A DNA stretch of 64,000 nucleotides from Cyanobium sp. WAJ14-Wanaka (GTDB lineage: Bacteria > Cyanobacteriota > Cyanobacteriia > PCC-6307 > Cyanobiaceae): the NCBI RefSeq assembly GCF_024345375.1, contig NZ_JAGQAZ010000001.1, positions 1,026,661-1,090,660 on the forward strand, read 5' to 3'. Both the position numbers and the translations under genes were made by a program. The notes under the pieces were generated by a model. That model saw only the letters and a program-made list of their open reading frames with translations, had not been told where the DNA came from and did no database searches. Shown piece by piece: positions 9,535 to 18,364 of the stretch (position 1 is its first letter; each line of letters opens with the position of its first letter).

Positions 9535-9748
9535 GGAAAAGACAGGCGGGGCGACGGGCGCCGATTTGCTCCCATCATGGAGGGAATGCCAACCCCAAGC
9601 CGTGCCGCACGCCCCAGGCGGTTGCGTCAGAGTTGGCTAACAAAAAGCCCGCGAATGTGTTGTTTTGCGTTTGAAAGCTAAAGCGTTGATGAAAACATTC
9701 GGCTATTCAAAAAAAGAAGCCCATATTTGCCGCACCCAAACCCAGCCC

Positions 9749-10675
9749 ATGACTTCCACCTCCCCACGGGCTAGCGAGAGCAGTAGGCGTCGAAGTAGCG
9801 ATCCGATCACTTGGTATCTGGCCACAATTGGCCGCGAACCCTTACTAACTCCAGCCGAAGAAATCGAACTCGGCAACCAGGTGCAAGCCATGATGGCGAT
9901 CCTGGAAGATGGAGATCGGGAGCTAACAGAAAAGGAAAAAAGAACAATAAAAATTGGTAAGCGCTCCAAGGCGCGGATGATGAAAGCCAATCTCAGGCTG
10001 GTGGTTAGCGTCGCAAAGAAATATCAAAGCAAAGGCCTTGAATTACTTGACCTAATCCAAGAGGGCTCCCTTGGTTTAGAGCGGGCCGTCGAAAAGTTTG
10101 ACCCCACTAGGGGTTATAAATTCTCCACCTATGCCTTCTGGTGGATTCGCCAAAGCATGACCCGGGCGATTGCCTGCCAATCCCGCACGATCCGCCTGCC
10201 GGTGCACCTGAGCGAACGCCTGACGGCGATTCGCAAGGTGAGCCTGGATCTGGCCCACAAGTTGGGGGCCATGCCGAGCCGCAGTGAAATCTCCGAGGAA
10301 ATGGGGATTTCGATCGAAGAACTCGACAGCGTGCTGCGCCAATCCCTGACCACCTCAAGCCTTGATGCACCAATCAATGGCGATGAAGGCCGCAGCTTCC
10401 TGGGCGATCTGATTGCCGACAACAGCGAAGAGGAGCCCCTGGAGCGGGTCGAGCGGGGCATGCACCAGGAGCAACTGGGCCGCTGGATGAGCCACCTCAG
10501 CGACCAGGAGCGCCAAGTGCTGCACCTGCGCTTTGGCCTGGAAGGGGCAGAGCGCCACACCCTGGCCGAGATCGGCCGGCTGCTGGATGTTTCCCGCGAG
10601 CGGGTGCGCCAGGTGGAATTGAAGGCCTTGCGCAAATTGCGCAACCTGACCAGAAGGATGCCCACCAGCCTCTAG
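9749..10675 (+). CDS. Group 2 RNA polymerase sigma-70 factor
   Basis: An alternative primary-like sigma factor, the type cyanobacteria use for light, nutrient and stress responses. The protein has region 1.2 (PITWYLATIGREPLLTPAEE), the full region 2 with GYKFSTYAFWWIRQ for -10 melting, region 3, and region 4 ending in the helix-turn-helix SRERVRQVELKALRKLRN. There is no long region 1.1, so it is not the housekeeping RpoD. I start at ATG 9749 (308 residues); in-frame ATG 9689 and TTG 9665 would add 20-28 residues. No clear ribosome site decides between them. Confidence 0.93.
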   Translation: MTSTSPRASESSRRRSSDPITWYLATIGREPLLTPAEEIELGNQVQAMMAILEDGDRELTEKEKRTIKIGKRSKARMMKANLRLVVSVAKKYQSKGLELLDLIQEGSLGLERAVEKFDPTRGYKFSTYAFWWIRQSMTRAIACQSRTIRLPVHLSERLTAIRKVSLDLAHKLGAMPSRSEISEEMGISIEELDSVLRQSLTTSSLDAPINGDEGRSFLGDLIADNSEEEPLERVERGMHQEQLGRWMSHLSDQERQVLHLRFGLEGAERHTLAEIGRLLDVSRERVRQVELKALRKLRNLTRRMPTSL

Positions 10676-10704
10676 GGCTCAGTAGGCAATCAGCCAGGGC
10701 TCAG

Positions 10705-11820
10705 TCAGTCTTCTGCCCAGATGTAACGGGTGAGCTCTTCCGGCTTGGGCTCGGGGGCGGCCAGGGCGAATTCAACGCAGTCGGCTATCACCCCATCGAT
10801 TTCCTTCTCGATGGCCTTGAGCTCATCGGCATTGGCCAGCTTTAGTTCAATTAGCTGGGCGGCTAGGCCCTTGATCGGATCACGCTTGGCCCAGAATTCC
10901 TTCTCCTCCTCTGCCCTCAGTTCATCGGGGTCGGCCAAGGAGTGGCCGCGGAAGCGATAGGTGAGACATTCCAAAACGGTTGGGCCTTCCCCGGCCCGGG
11001 CCCGCTCAACCGCTCGCTGGGCGGCAGCCCGCACCGCCAATACATCCATGCCATCGACCTCTTCTCCGGCCATGCCGAAGGCAGCTGCTTTACGCCAGAT
11101 TTCCGGGTCGCTGGTGGCGCGGTTGTGGTCCATGCCAATGGCCCACTTGTTGTTTTCCACCACAAACAAAATCGGCAGCTTCCACACCGCCGCCATGTTT
11201 AGGCATTCATAGAACTGGCCGATATTGCAGGTGCCATCGCCGAAAAAGGCAGCCGTAACTGAGTCGCTGGAGGCATCGCCAAGGGCATCGCGCTTGTAGC
11301 GGCTGGTGAAGGCGGCCCCCAGGGCCACGGGAATTCCCTCGCCAATGAAGGCGTAGCCGCCCAGCAGGTGGTGCTCCTTGGAGAAGAGGTGCATCGAGCC
11401 GCCACGACCCTTGCTGCAGCCGGTCTCCTTACCAAACAGTTCGCTCATAACCTCCCGGGCAGGCACCCCGCAACTAAGGGCATGCACGTGGTCGCGGTAG
11501 GTGCTGCAGAACCAGTCGTGCTGCATCTTCATCGCCTTGATAACGCCCGTGCTGACGGCCTCCTGGCCGTTGTAGAGGTGCACGAAGCCAAACATTTTGC
11601 CCCGGTAATACATCTCGGCGCACTTGTCTTCAAAGCGCCGACCCAGGGTCATGTCGCGGTAGAGCATCAGGCCCTCCTCGCGGTTGATTACGGCGGGCGT
11701 CGCCGGATAGAGATTTTCTAGGCGCTGGGCATGGGGACCGGCCACGTGAGTGGAATCGGCGGAGCAGGAGGGCACACCGGAGGCCGCCGCTGTTTCCTGA
11801 CCCATGTCTGCCTGTGTCAT
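10705..11820 (-). CDS. pdhA: Pyruvate dehydrogenase E1 component, alpha subunit
   Basis: With the beta subunit, this decarboxylates pyruvate using thiamine diphosphate and passes the acetyl group to lipoyl-E2 (encoded at 54946). The 371 residues include the conserved [13 protein letters not shown] region, the phosphate-site loop [12 protein letters not shown], and the diphosphate-binding motif beginning [12 protein letters not shown]. An N-terminal 30-residue extension is low-complexity, so MTQADMG at 11820 may not be the true start. The gene converges on the sigma factor gene and diverges from ftn2. Confidence 0.96.
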   Translation of the reverse strand: MTQADMGQETAAASGVPSCSADSTHVAGPHAQRLENLYPATPAVINREEGLMLYRDMTLGRRFEDKCAEMYYRGKMFGFVHLYNGQEAVSTGVIKAMKMQHDWFCSTYRDHVHALSCGVPAREVMSELFGKETGCSKGRGGSMHLFSKEHHLLGGYAFIGEGIPVALGAAFTSRYKRDALGDASSDSVTAAFFGDGTCNIGQFYECLNMAAVWKLPILFVVENNKWAIGMDHNRATSDPEIWRKAAAFGMAGEEVDGMDVLAVRAAAQRAVERARAGEGPTVLECLTYRFRGHSLADPDELRAEEEKEFWAKRDPIKGLAAQLIELKLANADELKAIEKEIDGVIADCVEFALAAPEPKPEELTRYIWAED

Positions 11821-11931
11821 TTCGGGTGCAATGCCTCAATTAACTGTACGGGGTCCAGCACCAATGGGTCGGCCAATTGCGGCCAAAACCGTTGACCCTG
11901 CCTAAAGTCACCCACCTAAGGGCGATGCAGG

Positions 11932-13947
11932 TTGGAACTACCGATTGATCACTTCCGGTTGCTTGGTGTGGGGCCAACCACCGATGCCCAATCGGTTCTG
12001 CACACCCTGCAGCAACGGCTCGATCGCCCGCCAAGCCAGGGCTTCACCCCGGAAACCCTGCAGGCCAGAGAAGAATTGCTGCGGGCAACGGCAGATCTCC
12101 TCAGTGATAGCGACCGGCGCCTGGCCTACGAAACCGACCTTACGGCCATCTCGACGGCGGCCGGCGCGGCCATTGCAGCCCTGGATGTGTCCTCAAGCCT
12201 GGAGGTGGGTGGTCTGCTGCTGCTGCTCGAGGCAGGCCAGCCCCTGGAGTGCTTTGAACTAGCCAGTCGCAGCCTGCAACCACCCCAGGCACCAGCCCTA
12301 GGCAGTGGGCGCGAGGCAGACCTGGCCCTTCTGGCTGGTCTGGCGGGCCTGGCCGGAGCAGCCGATTTACACGCCCAACGCCGCTATGAGGGCGCCGCCC
12401 AAATCCTCAAGCAGGGTCTGCAGGTGCTCCAGCGCATGGGCCAATGGCCCGCCCTACGCCAGCAACTCAGCGATGAGCTGGAGGGCCTCACCCCCTACCG
12501 GGTACTCGATCTACTGAGCCGCAACCTCACCGCCAGCGGCGAACGGGCCGAGGGCATGGCCTTACTCGAGGACTTGGTCAAACGCCGCGGCGGCCTCGAT
12601 GGAATCGCTGATCCGCTCCTGGACAGCGAGCAATTTGAAGCCTTCTTCAAGCAAATCCGCGCCTTCCTGACCGTTCAAGAACAGGTGGATTTGTTTAGTC
12701 GCTGGGCAGATGAAGGCGAAATGCCCCGCTCGGCCAAGGCCGATTCCCTGGCCACAAAAGCCCTCACCGCCTCGGGCTTTGTCCAACGCAAACCCGATCG
12801 CATTGCCGCCGCCAAACAACGGCTTCAGGCCTGCAAAGAAGCGCAGCCCGAAACCCTGCTGGCCTGCCTGCATTTGCTTCTGGGCGAAGTGGAGCAGGCA
12901 AGGGCCCTGTTTGAAAAGGGTGCCAGCCCGGCCCAAAAGCAGTGGGTAGCCAGCCAGAGCAGCGACCCCCTTGCCCAACTTTGCGCCCACTGCAGCGACT
13001 GGCTCAAGCGCGATGTGCTGCCCGGCTATCGCGACCTGGAGGCCGATGCCGACCTGGAGGCCTACTTCGCCGATCGCGATGTGCAGGCCTACGTGGAACG
13101 CCATGACCCCAAAATCCCAGCACCGTTTGAACAAACGGCCCCGTCCCTGGCCCTAGGGGGCCCCAACCCATTTGCCGTAGGCCCCGCCCAAGCAAATCAG
13201 TACGACCAAGACGACCAAGACGATCAAGACGATCTAGAGGACGAACCCTGGCTGGATTCGCTGCTACCCAATTGGCAGTGGCCGGATAACTGGCGCTGGC
13301 CCGAAAACTTGCAGTGGCCCCAAAACTGGGGCCTGCCCCAAAACCTGATCCCCAGCAGGCCCAGCAAAAACCAATGGGGCGCCGCTGCAGCAGCCCTAGT
13401 CGTGGCAGTGGGGGCAGCTGCGGTGGTTTCGAAGCTCGCAAACCAACCGCAAACCAGCGCCACCAACAAACCGGCACTGGCTATCAAGCCCGCCGCCCCA
13501 AAACCAGCCCCCCCCAAGCCCCCGGAGCTGGTGCCGGCGGCAGTGCCCCTCGTAGCCGCTGAGCCCAACGATGACCAGGTGCGCGCCCTGCTGGAGGCCT
13601 GGCTAGCGGCAAAGGCCGAGGTTTTGGCTGGCAAAAACAGCAAAGAGAGCCTCGAGGCCATGGCCAGGCCAGCGCCGATCGAACACCTCCAGGCCCAACG
13701 GGCCACGGACCAGGCCAGCGGCACCACCCAGCAGATCAGCACCCGCATCACCAATTTTGAGATCGATCAACGCAGGGCCAACCGCATTGCCGCCGACGTG
13801 AGCCTCGAATACCGCGAAACCGTGCTCGATGCGGCCGGCAAGCCCCAGGGCCCCACCAGCACCATGACCCTGCGCAATCGCTACGTTTTTGGCCTGGACG
13901 GAGGCAGTTGGCGACTGGTCTATTACGAAAAAGTCCCTAACCAATAG
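11932..13947 (+). CDS. ftn2: Cell division protein Ftn2/ZipN (ARC6 homologue)
   Basis: Ftn2 anchors FtsZ at the division site in cyanobacteria; ARC6 is its plastid counterpart. The 671-residue protein begins with a DnaJ-like domain (DHFRLLGVGPTTDAQSV) and continues with helical repeats. It has one membrane segment near residues 483-503 (AAAAALVVAVGAAAVV) and a C-terminal IMS-type domain after a Pro/Ala linker. Just before the membrane segment lie an Asp-Gln run (YDQDDQDDQDD) and a Trp-Pro repeat (NWQWPDNWRWPENLQWP). The start is TTG 11932, which gives the conserved MELPIDHF opening. Confidence 0.9.
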   Translation: MELPIDHFRLLGVGPTTDAQSVLHTLQQRLDRPPSQGFTPETLQAREELLRATADLLSDSDRRLAYETDLTAISTAAGAAIAALDVSSSLEVGGLLLLLEAGQPLECFELASRSLQPPQAPALGSGREADLALLAGLAGLAGAADLHAQRRYEGAAQILKQGLQVLQRMGQWPALRQQLSDELEGLTPYRVLDLLSRNLTASGERAEGMALLEDLVKRRGGLDGIADPLLDSEQFEAFFKQIRAFLTVQEQVDLFSRWADEGEMPRSAKADSLATKALTASGFVQRKPDRIAAAKQRLQACKEAQPETLLACLHLLLGEVEQARALFEKGASPAQKQWVASQSSDPLAQLCAHCSDWLKRDVLPGYRDLEADADLEAYFADRDVQAYVERHDPKIPAPFEQTAPSLALGGPNPFAVGPAQANQYDQDDQDDQDDLEDEPWLDSLLPNWQWPDNWRWPENLQWPQNWGLPQNLIPSRPSKNQWGAAAAALVVAVGAAAVVSKLANQPQTSATNKPALAIKPAAPKPAPPKPPELVPAAVPLVAAEPNDDQVRALLEAWLAAKAEVLAGKNSKESLEAMARPAPIEHLQAQRATDQASGTTQQISTRITNFEIDQRRANRIAADVSLEYRETVLDAAGKPQGPTSTMTLRNRYVFGLDGGSWRLVYYEKVPNQ

Positions 13948-14002
13948 CTGCCAAGCCATTGGCCAGTTTTTACGATCCTCTTACTGCTGAGTACCCAGCC
14001 TG

Positions 14003-15466
14003 ATGTTCGACGAGCTATCCCAGCGGTTTGAAGATGCCGTCAAAAGCCTGAGGGGCCAGGCCAGCATCACCGAAACCAATGTGGAGGGCGCCCTCAAACA
14101 GGTGCGCCGGGCCCTGTTGGAGGCCGATGTGAGCCTGCCGGTGGTGCAGGACTTCGTGGCCGAAGTAAGGCGCAAGGCCGTGGGTGAGGAGGTGGTTCGT
14201 GGCATTAGCCCCGACCAGAAATTCATCCAGCTGGTGCACGGCCAGCTGGTCGAGATCATGGGCGGCGAAAACGCGCCGTTGGCCCCAGCCAAGCCCGAGG
14301 GGCAGGGGCCCAGCGTGGTGCTGATGGCGGGCCTCCAGGGGGCAGGTAAAACCACCGCCACCGCCAAGCTCGGCCTCTATCTCAAGGACCAGGGGCGCAA
14401 AACCCTAATGGTGGCTGCGGATGTCTACCGCCCCGCCGCCATCGACCAGCTCACCACCCTGGGCAGCCAGATCGGCGTGGAGGTATTCAGTCTGGGGGCC
14501 GATGCCAAGCCCGAGGCCATTGCTGCCGCCGGTATTGCTAAGGCCAAGGCGGAGGGTTTCGACACCGTGTTGGTCGACACCGCCGGCCGACTCCAGATCG
14601 ATCAGGCGATGATGGAGGAGATGGTTCGCATCCGCGAAGCAGCAGCTCCCGACGAAGTGCTGCTGGTGGTGGATTCGATGATCGGCCAGGAGGCCGCCGA
14701 CCTAACCCGGGCCTTCCATGAACAGGTGGGCATCACCGGGGCGGTGCTGACCAAGCTCGACGGCGACTCCAGGGGTGGCGCGGCCCTTTCGATCCGCAAG
14801 GTGAGTGGCGCTCCGATCAAATTCATCGGCACGGGCGAAAAGGTGGAGGCGCTGCAGCCCTTCCACCCTGAGCGGATGGCGAGCCGGATCCTGGGCATGG
14901 GCGACGTGCTCACCCTGGTGGAGAAGGCCCAAAAGGAGGTGGAACTGGCCGATGTGGAACGGATGCAGCAAAAGCTGCAGGAAGCCAGCTTCGACTTCTC
15001 CGATTTCCTCCAGCAGATGCGCCTGATCAAGCGCATGGGCTCCCTAGGCGGCCTGATGAAAATGATTCCGGGCATGAACAAGCTCGACGACGGCATGCTC
15101 AAGCAGGGGGAGCAGCAGCTCAAAAAAATTGAAGCGATGATCGGCTCGATGACCGAAGCCGAGCGCAATCAGCCCGAGCTGCTCGCCTCGCAACCGTCCA
15201 GAAGGCGGCGCATCGCCTCAGGCAGCGGCCACACCAGCGCAGATGTGGACAAGGTGCTGGCCGACTTCCAAAAAATGCGTGGCTTCATGCAGCAGATGAC
15301 CCGGGGCGGCGGCATGCCCGGGATGCCGGGCATGGGGGGAATGCCCGGAATGCCCGGAATGCCCGGAATGCCTGCCATGGGTGGAGGGCCCGGTGGCGGT
15401 GCCGCTGCTGGCTCGCGCAAATCCCACAAGCCACCCAAAAAGCGCAAGGGCTTCGGACAGCTCTAG
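14003..15466 (+). CDS. ffh: Signal recognition particle protein Ffh
   Basis: Ffh binds 4.5S RNA and signal sequences and targets ribosomes to the membrane. The 487-residue protein has the N domain, the GTPase domain with GLQGAGKTT near residue 110, DTAGRLQID and TKLDGDSRGG, and a methionine-rich M domain. The C-terminal tail is a Gly-Met-Pro repeat (MPGMPGMGGMPGMPGMPGMP), then a basic end KPPKKRKGFGQL. It lies 50 bases upstream of rpsP on the same strand. Confidence 0.97.
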   Translation: MFDELSQRFEDAVKSLRGQASITETNVEGALKQVRRALLEADVSLPVVQDFVAEVRRKAVGEEVVRGISPDQKFIQLVHGQLVEIMGGENAPLAPAKPEGQGPSVVLMAGLQGAGKTTATAKLGLYLKDQGRKTLMVAADVYRPAAIDQLTTLGSQIGVEVFSLGADAKPEAIAAAGIAKAKAEGFDTVLVDTAGRLQIDQAMMEEMVRIREAAAPDEVLLVVDSMIGQEAADLTRAFHEQVGITGAVLTKLDGDSRGGAALSIRKVSGAPIKFIGTGEKVEALQPFHPERMASRILGMGDVLTLVEKAQKEVELADVERMQQKLQEASFDFSDFLQQMRLIKRMGSLGGLMKMIPGMNKLDDGMLKQGEQQLKKIEAMIGSMTEAERNQPELLASQPSRRRRIASGSGHTSADVDKVLADFQKMRGFMQQMTRGGGMPGMPGMGGMPGMPGMPGMPAMGGGPGGGAAAGSRKSHKPPKKRKGFGQL

Positions 15467-15516
15467 GCACCCCAAGAGGTACATTGGTCCACTGGACACC
15501 TAGTGGTTAGGCCTCG

Positions 15517-15987
15517 ATGATCAAGCTCCGCCTGAAGCGGTTCGGTAAGAAGCGGGAAGCGAGTTTCCGCCTCGTCGCGACCAACAGCACCTCCCGTCGG
15601 GATGGCCGGCCCCTAGAAGAGCTGGGCTACTACAACCCCCGCACCAAGGAAACCCGTCTCGACACCGAAGCCATTCGGGCCCGTCTGAGCCAGGGCGCCC
15701 AACCCACCGATTCCGTCCTCTCCCTGCTGGAGAAAGGTGGCCTGGTCGAGAAGACCGTGCGTGCCGCTGAAACCGTTGGCAAGCAAAAGCAGGCCCTGGC
15801 CCGTGAAGCTGCTGATAAGCAGGCCAAGAAGGAAGCTGCCGATGCAGCCGCTGCGGCCAAAGCTGAAGCTGCCGCCCAAGCAGAAGCTGAGGCTGCGGCC
15901 AAGGCTGAAGCTGCTGCCCAAGCTGAAGCTGCCGCCGCAACTGCTGCTACTGAAGAAGCCCCTGCCGAAGAAGCAGCCGAAGCTTGA
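15517..15987 (+). CDS. rpsP: 30S ribosomal protein S16 with Ala/Glu-rich tail
   Basis: S16 helps assemble the body of the small subunit. Residues 1-85 are standard ([20 protein letters not shown], then [16 protein letters not shown]). From about residue 90 to 156 a tail of Ala, Glu, Lys and Gln follows, built from loose repeats such as [14 protein letters not shown], and predicted as a long single helix. Most S16 proteins have only 75-90 residues. The next gene follows directly, its frame overlapping this stop. Confidence 0.96.
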   Translation: MIKLRLKRFGKKREASFRLVATNSTSRRDGRPLEELGYYNPRTKETRLDTEAIRARLSQGAQPTDSVLSLLEKGGLVEKTVRAAETVGKQKQALAREAADKQAKKEAADAAAAAKAEAAAQAEAEAAAKAEAAAQAEAAAATAATEEAPAEEAAEA

Positions 15988-15998
15988 TCAGCCGCCCC

Positions 15999-17012
15999 AT
16001 GGCTGAAGCCGAGGGCCTGATCACTTTTTCAATCACCCTGCCCAATCCGGCGGCGGCCCTGGCCATCGCCGGTGATGAGCGGGCCTCCACCCTGCATCGC
16101 CTCGAAGCCCTCACCGGGGCATCGCTGGTTTTGCGGGGTTTGGATTTGGTAATCCGGGCCCAACCCAACCAGCTGGAGCGGGCGGCGGCCTTGGTGGAAC
16201 TACTTAGACCCCTCTGGCAGGAAGGCCAGGCGGTCGGCCAGGTGGATGTGCAAATCGCCCTGCAGGCCCTAGATGCCGGGCGTGGTGAGGAGCACCAACA
16301 ACTGGGCAAGCAGGTGCTGGCCAGGAGCCAGAGCGGCAAGTTGCTGCGGCCCCGCACCCTCAAACAAAAGGCCTATGTGGAGGCGATGGAGCGCCACGAC
16401 CTCACCCTGGCCCTGGGGCCCGCTGGCACGGGCAAAACCTTCTTGGCCACCGTCCATGCGGTGCGGATGCTGAGCGAACGCAAGGTGGAGCGGCTGGTGC
16501 TGACCAGGCCGGCGGTGGAGGCAGGCGAGCGCCTTGGCTTCCTTCCCGGCGACCTGCAGCAGAAGGTTGACCCCTACCTGCGCCCCCTCTACGACGCCCT
16601 CCACGCCCTACTCGGCCCAGAGCGCACCACATCCCTACTGGAGAAGGGCGTAATCGAAGTGGCGCCGCTGGCCTACATGCGTGGCCGCACCCTGGCAGAC
16701 GCCTTTGTGATCCTCGATGAGGCCCAAAACACCACCTGTGCCCAAATGCGGATGGTCTTGACCCGCCTCGGCGAAAACTCGCGGATGGTGGTCACCGGTG
16801 ATCCCACCCAGGTCGACCTACCAAGGGGGGTGGCCAGCGGACTGACGGAGGCGGCCCAGGTGCTGGAAGGTATTGAAGGGATTGCCATCTGCCGGCTTAC
16901 CAGCGCCGATGTGGTGCGCCACCCCCTTGTGCAGCGGCTGGTGGATGCCTATGCCGCCCTGGACGCAAGCAGCCATGGGGAGATCCGCACCCCCAGGCCA
17001 ACCAACAACTAA
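15999..17012 (+). CDS. PhoH-like ATPase
   Basis: PhoH-like proteins are P-loop ATPases linked to RNA metabolism and often encoded near ribosome genes. From ATG 15999 the protein has 337 residues, with an N-terminal KH-like region, Walker A GPAGTGKT near residue 140 and Walker B VILDEAQNTT, then VVTGDPTQVDLP. An in-frame TTG at 15984 overlaps the rpsP stop and could add five residues. Co-transcription with ffh-rpsP is likely. Confidence 0.93.
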   Translation: MAEAEGLITFSITLPNPAAALAIAGDERASTLHRLEALTGASLVLRGLDLVIRAQPNQLERAAALVELLRPLWQEGQAVGQVDVQIALQALDAGRGEEHQQLGKQVLARSQSGKLLRPRTLKQKAYVEAMERHDLTLALGPAGTGKTFLATVHAVRMLSERKVERLVLTRPAVEAGERLGFLPGDLQQKVDPYLRPLYDALHALLGPERTTSLLEKGVIEVAPLAYMRGRTLADAFVILDEAQNTTCAQMRMVLTRLGENSRMVVTGDPTQVDLPRGVASGLTEAAQVLEGIEGIAICRLTSADVVRHPLVQRLVDAYAALDASSHGEIRTPRPTNN

Positions 17013-17055
17013 TCATCACTGCCAGGATGGCTCCAGTTCATCCCCCTGGTGCGCC

Positions 17056-17793
17056 ATGCCGGCCAGCAGCAATTTTCAACAGGCCATCCGCGAGGCGCAA
17101 AGCAGCGCCCTTGTGGGGCCCAATGTGGTCAACAAGGCCCTGCCCTTCGTGGGCGGCGGCATGGTGCTCACAGCCGCAGGAGTGATGGGTGGCCTCGCCC
17201 TTATGGCTAGCAACCCTCCCCTTTTCATGCCGCTCTTTTGGGTGGCCCTGATCGGCAACTTCATCCTCTTCTTCGTGGCGCAAAACGTCGCCATGAAGGG
17301 CAATAACGGCACGGCCCTGCCGTTGCTGACCGCCTACAGCCTGCTCACCGGCTTCACCCTCAGCGGCATCGTGGCCATGGCCATTGGCACCGCAGGGATT
17401 GGGGCCATTGGGGTGGCGGCACTGGCCACCGGAGTCACCTTTGTGGTGGCTTCAGTGGTTGGTCGGCGCATGAGCGACAGCGTCGGCCAATCGCTGACTG
17501 CAGTGGTGGGCCTCGGGATCGTTGGCCTGCTGGTCGCGATGGTGGTGCAGATCATTGGAGGCATCTTTGCCCCCGGCATCTTCCACGGCGGCACCTTTGA
17601 GTTGCTGATCGCCGGCTTTGGCACCGTGTTGTTTGTGGGAGCGGCCTTCGTCGACTTCTACACCATGCCCCGCACCTACAGCGACGACCAGTACCTGGCC
17701 GGCGCCCTGGGCATGTACCTCACCTACATCAACCTGTTCATCTTCATCCTGCGCCTGATCATCGCCCTCAATGGTGGCGGTCGCCGCGACTAG
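17056..17793 (+). CDS. Bax inhibitor-1/YccA family membrane protein
   Basis: A 245-residue integral membrane protein with seven hydrophobic segments and the family signature near the end (GAAFVDFYTMPRTYSDDQYLAGALGMYLTYINLFIFILRLI). Related bacterial proteins act as pH-sensitive calcium leak channels or bind FtsH; the exact role here is unknown. I start at ATG 17056 (MPASSNFQQAIREAQ). The frame is open further upstream but overlaps the phoH-like gene with unlikely sequence. A strong hairpin follows 19 bases after the stop. Confidence 0.9.
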   Translation: MPASSNFQQAIREAQSSALVGPNVVNKALPFVGGGMVLTAAGVMGGLALMASNPPLFMPLFWVALIGNFILFFVAQNVAMKGNNGTALPLLTAYSLLTGFTLSGIVAMAIGTAGIGAIGVAALATGVTFVVASVVGRRMSDSVGQSLTAVVGLGIVGLLVAMVVQIIGGIFAPGIFHGGTFELLIAGFGTVLFVGAAFVDFYTMPRTYSDDQYLAGALGMYLTYINLFIFILRLIIALNGGGRRD

Positions 17794-17800
17794 GCCCTTT

Positions 17801-18334
17801 TCACTCGGCCACGGCCTCGATCGCAGCTGCGATCGAGGCCTTTTGTTCGTCGTCGTAGCCCCAGCGCTCCAGGAAGGCCACATCCTCTCCTTCGCCGTTG
17901 GTGGCCGCCAACAGCTGCTCCAGCCGCTGCTTCACCGCCAGGGGCTCAAGCAGGCGCAGTAGCTCGGTGCAGCGCCCCTGCACCCTTTGGGAGCCCTGCT
18001 GCTGACTCGCATCGCCAACGCGGCCGTGGTGCATGGCCATCGCCGTGCTCATCGCCAGGTTGCGGGCCGAGAGATCGACGACCCCTTCACCAGCTAGGCG
18101 CAGCTGCAGCACCAGGGGTTCGGGCAGCCTGTCCATTAGGGGGCTATCGCCAGCGAGGCTGACCACGAAAAAGCCGCGGGCGCCGTCACGGCTCTCCACC
18201 AGCTCCCCGACCCGATCGGCGAGCACCTCATCGCTGAGTTCGCCCTGCTCCCACAGCAACAACCACTGGGCCGTGATCTCCATCGCCTGCTGAAAACTGG
18301 GTTTTACGGGCTTATCTGGGGCTGAATCCGTCAT
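17801..18334 (-). CDS. Conserved hypothetical protein
   Basis: A 177-residue soluble, acidic, mostly helical protein starting at ATG 18334 (MTDSAPDKPVKPSFQQAM). I do not recognise a domain; such proteins next to era appear confined to cyanobacteria as far as I can recall. There is no signal peptide or membrane segment. The start is 30 bases from the likely era start on the opposite strand, so the two share a very short promoter region. The C-terminal end doubles as a terminator for the neighbouring gene. Confidence 0.7.
   Translation of the reverse strand: MTDSAPDKPVKPSFQQAMEITAQWLLLWEQGELSDEVLADRVGELVESRDGARGFFVVSLAGDSPLMDRLPEPLVLQLRLAGEGVVDLSARNLAMSTAMAMHHGRVGDASQQQGSQRVQGRCTELLRLLEPLAVKQRLEQLLAATNGEGEDVAFLERWGYDDEQKASIAAAIEAVAE
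17813..17845 (+). terminator. Terminator hairpin inside the convergent gene
   Basis: A perfect 28-base palindrome (GGCCTCGATCGCAG / CTGCGATCGAGGCC, 17813-17840) is followed by TTTTG. It would end transcripts from the Bax-inhibitor gene. At the same time it encodes residues near the C-terminus of the protein on the other strand. Confidence 0.75.
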
Positions 18335-18364
18335 TTGGGGCGGCGGGCTGACAGTGTTGAGGTT

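Noticed and set aside
15301-15393. Gly-Met-Pro repeat DNA in ffh as a repeat element
   Set aside because: It is a coding low-complexity tail of the Ffh M domain, a known feature of this protein family.
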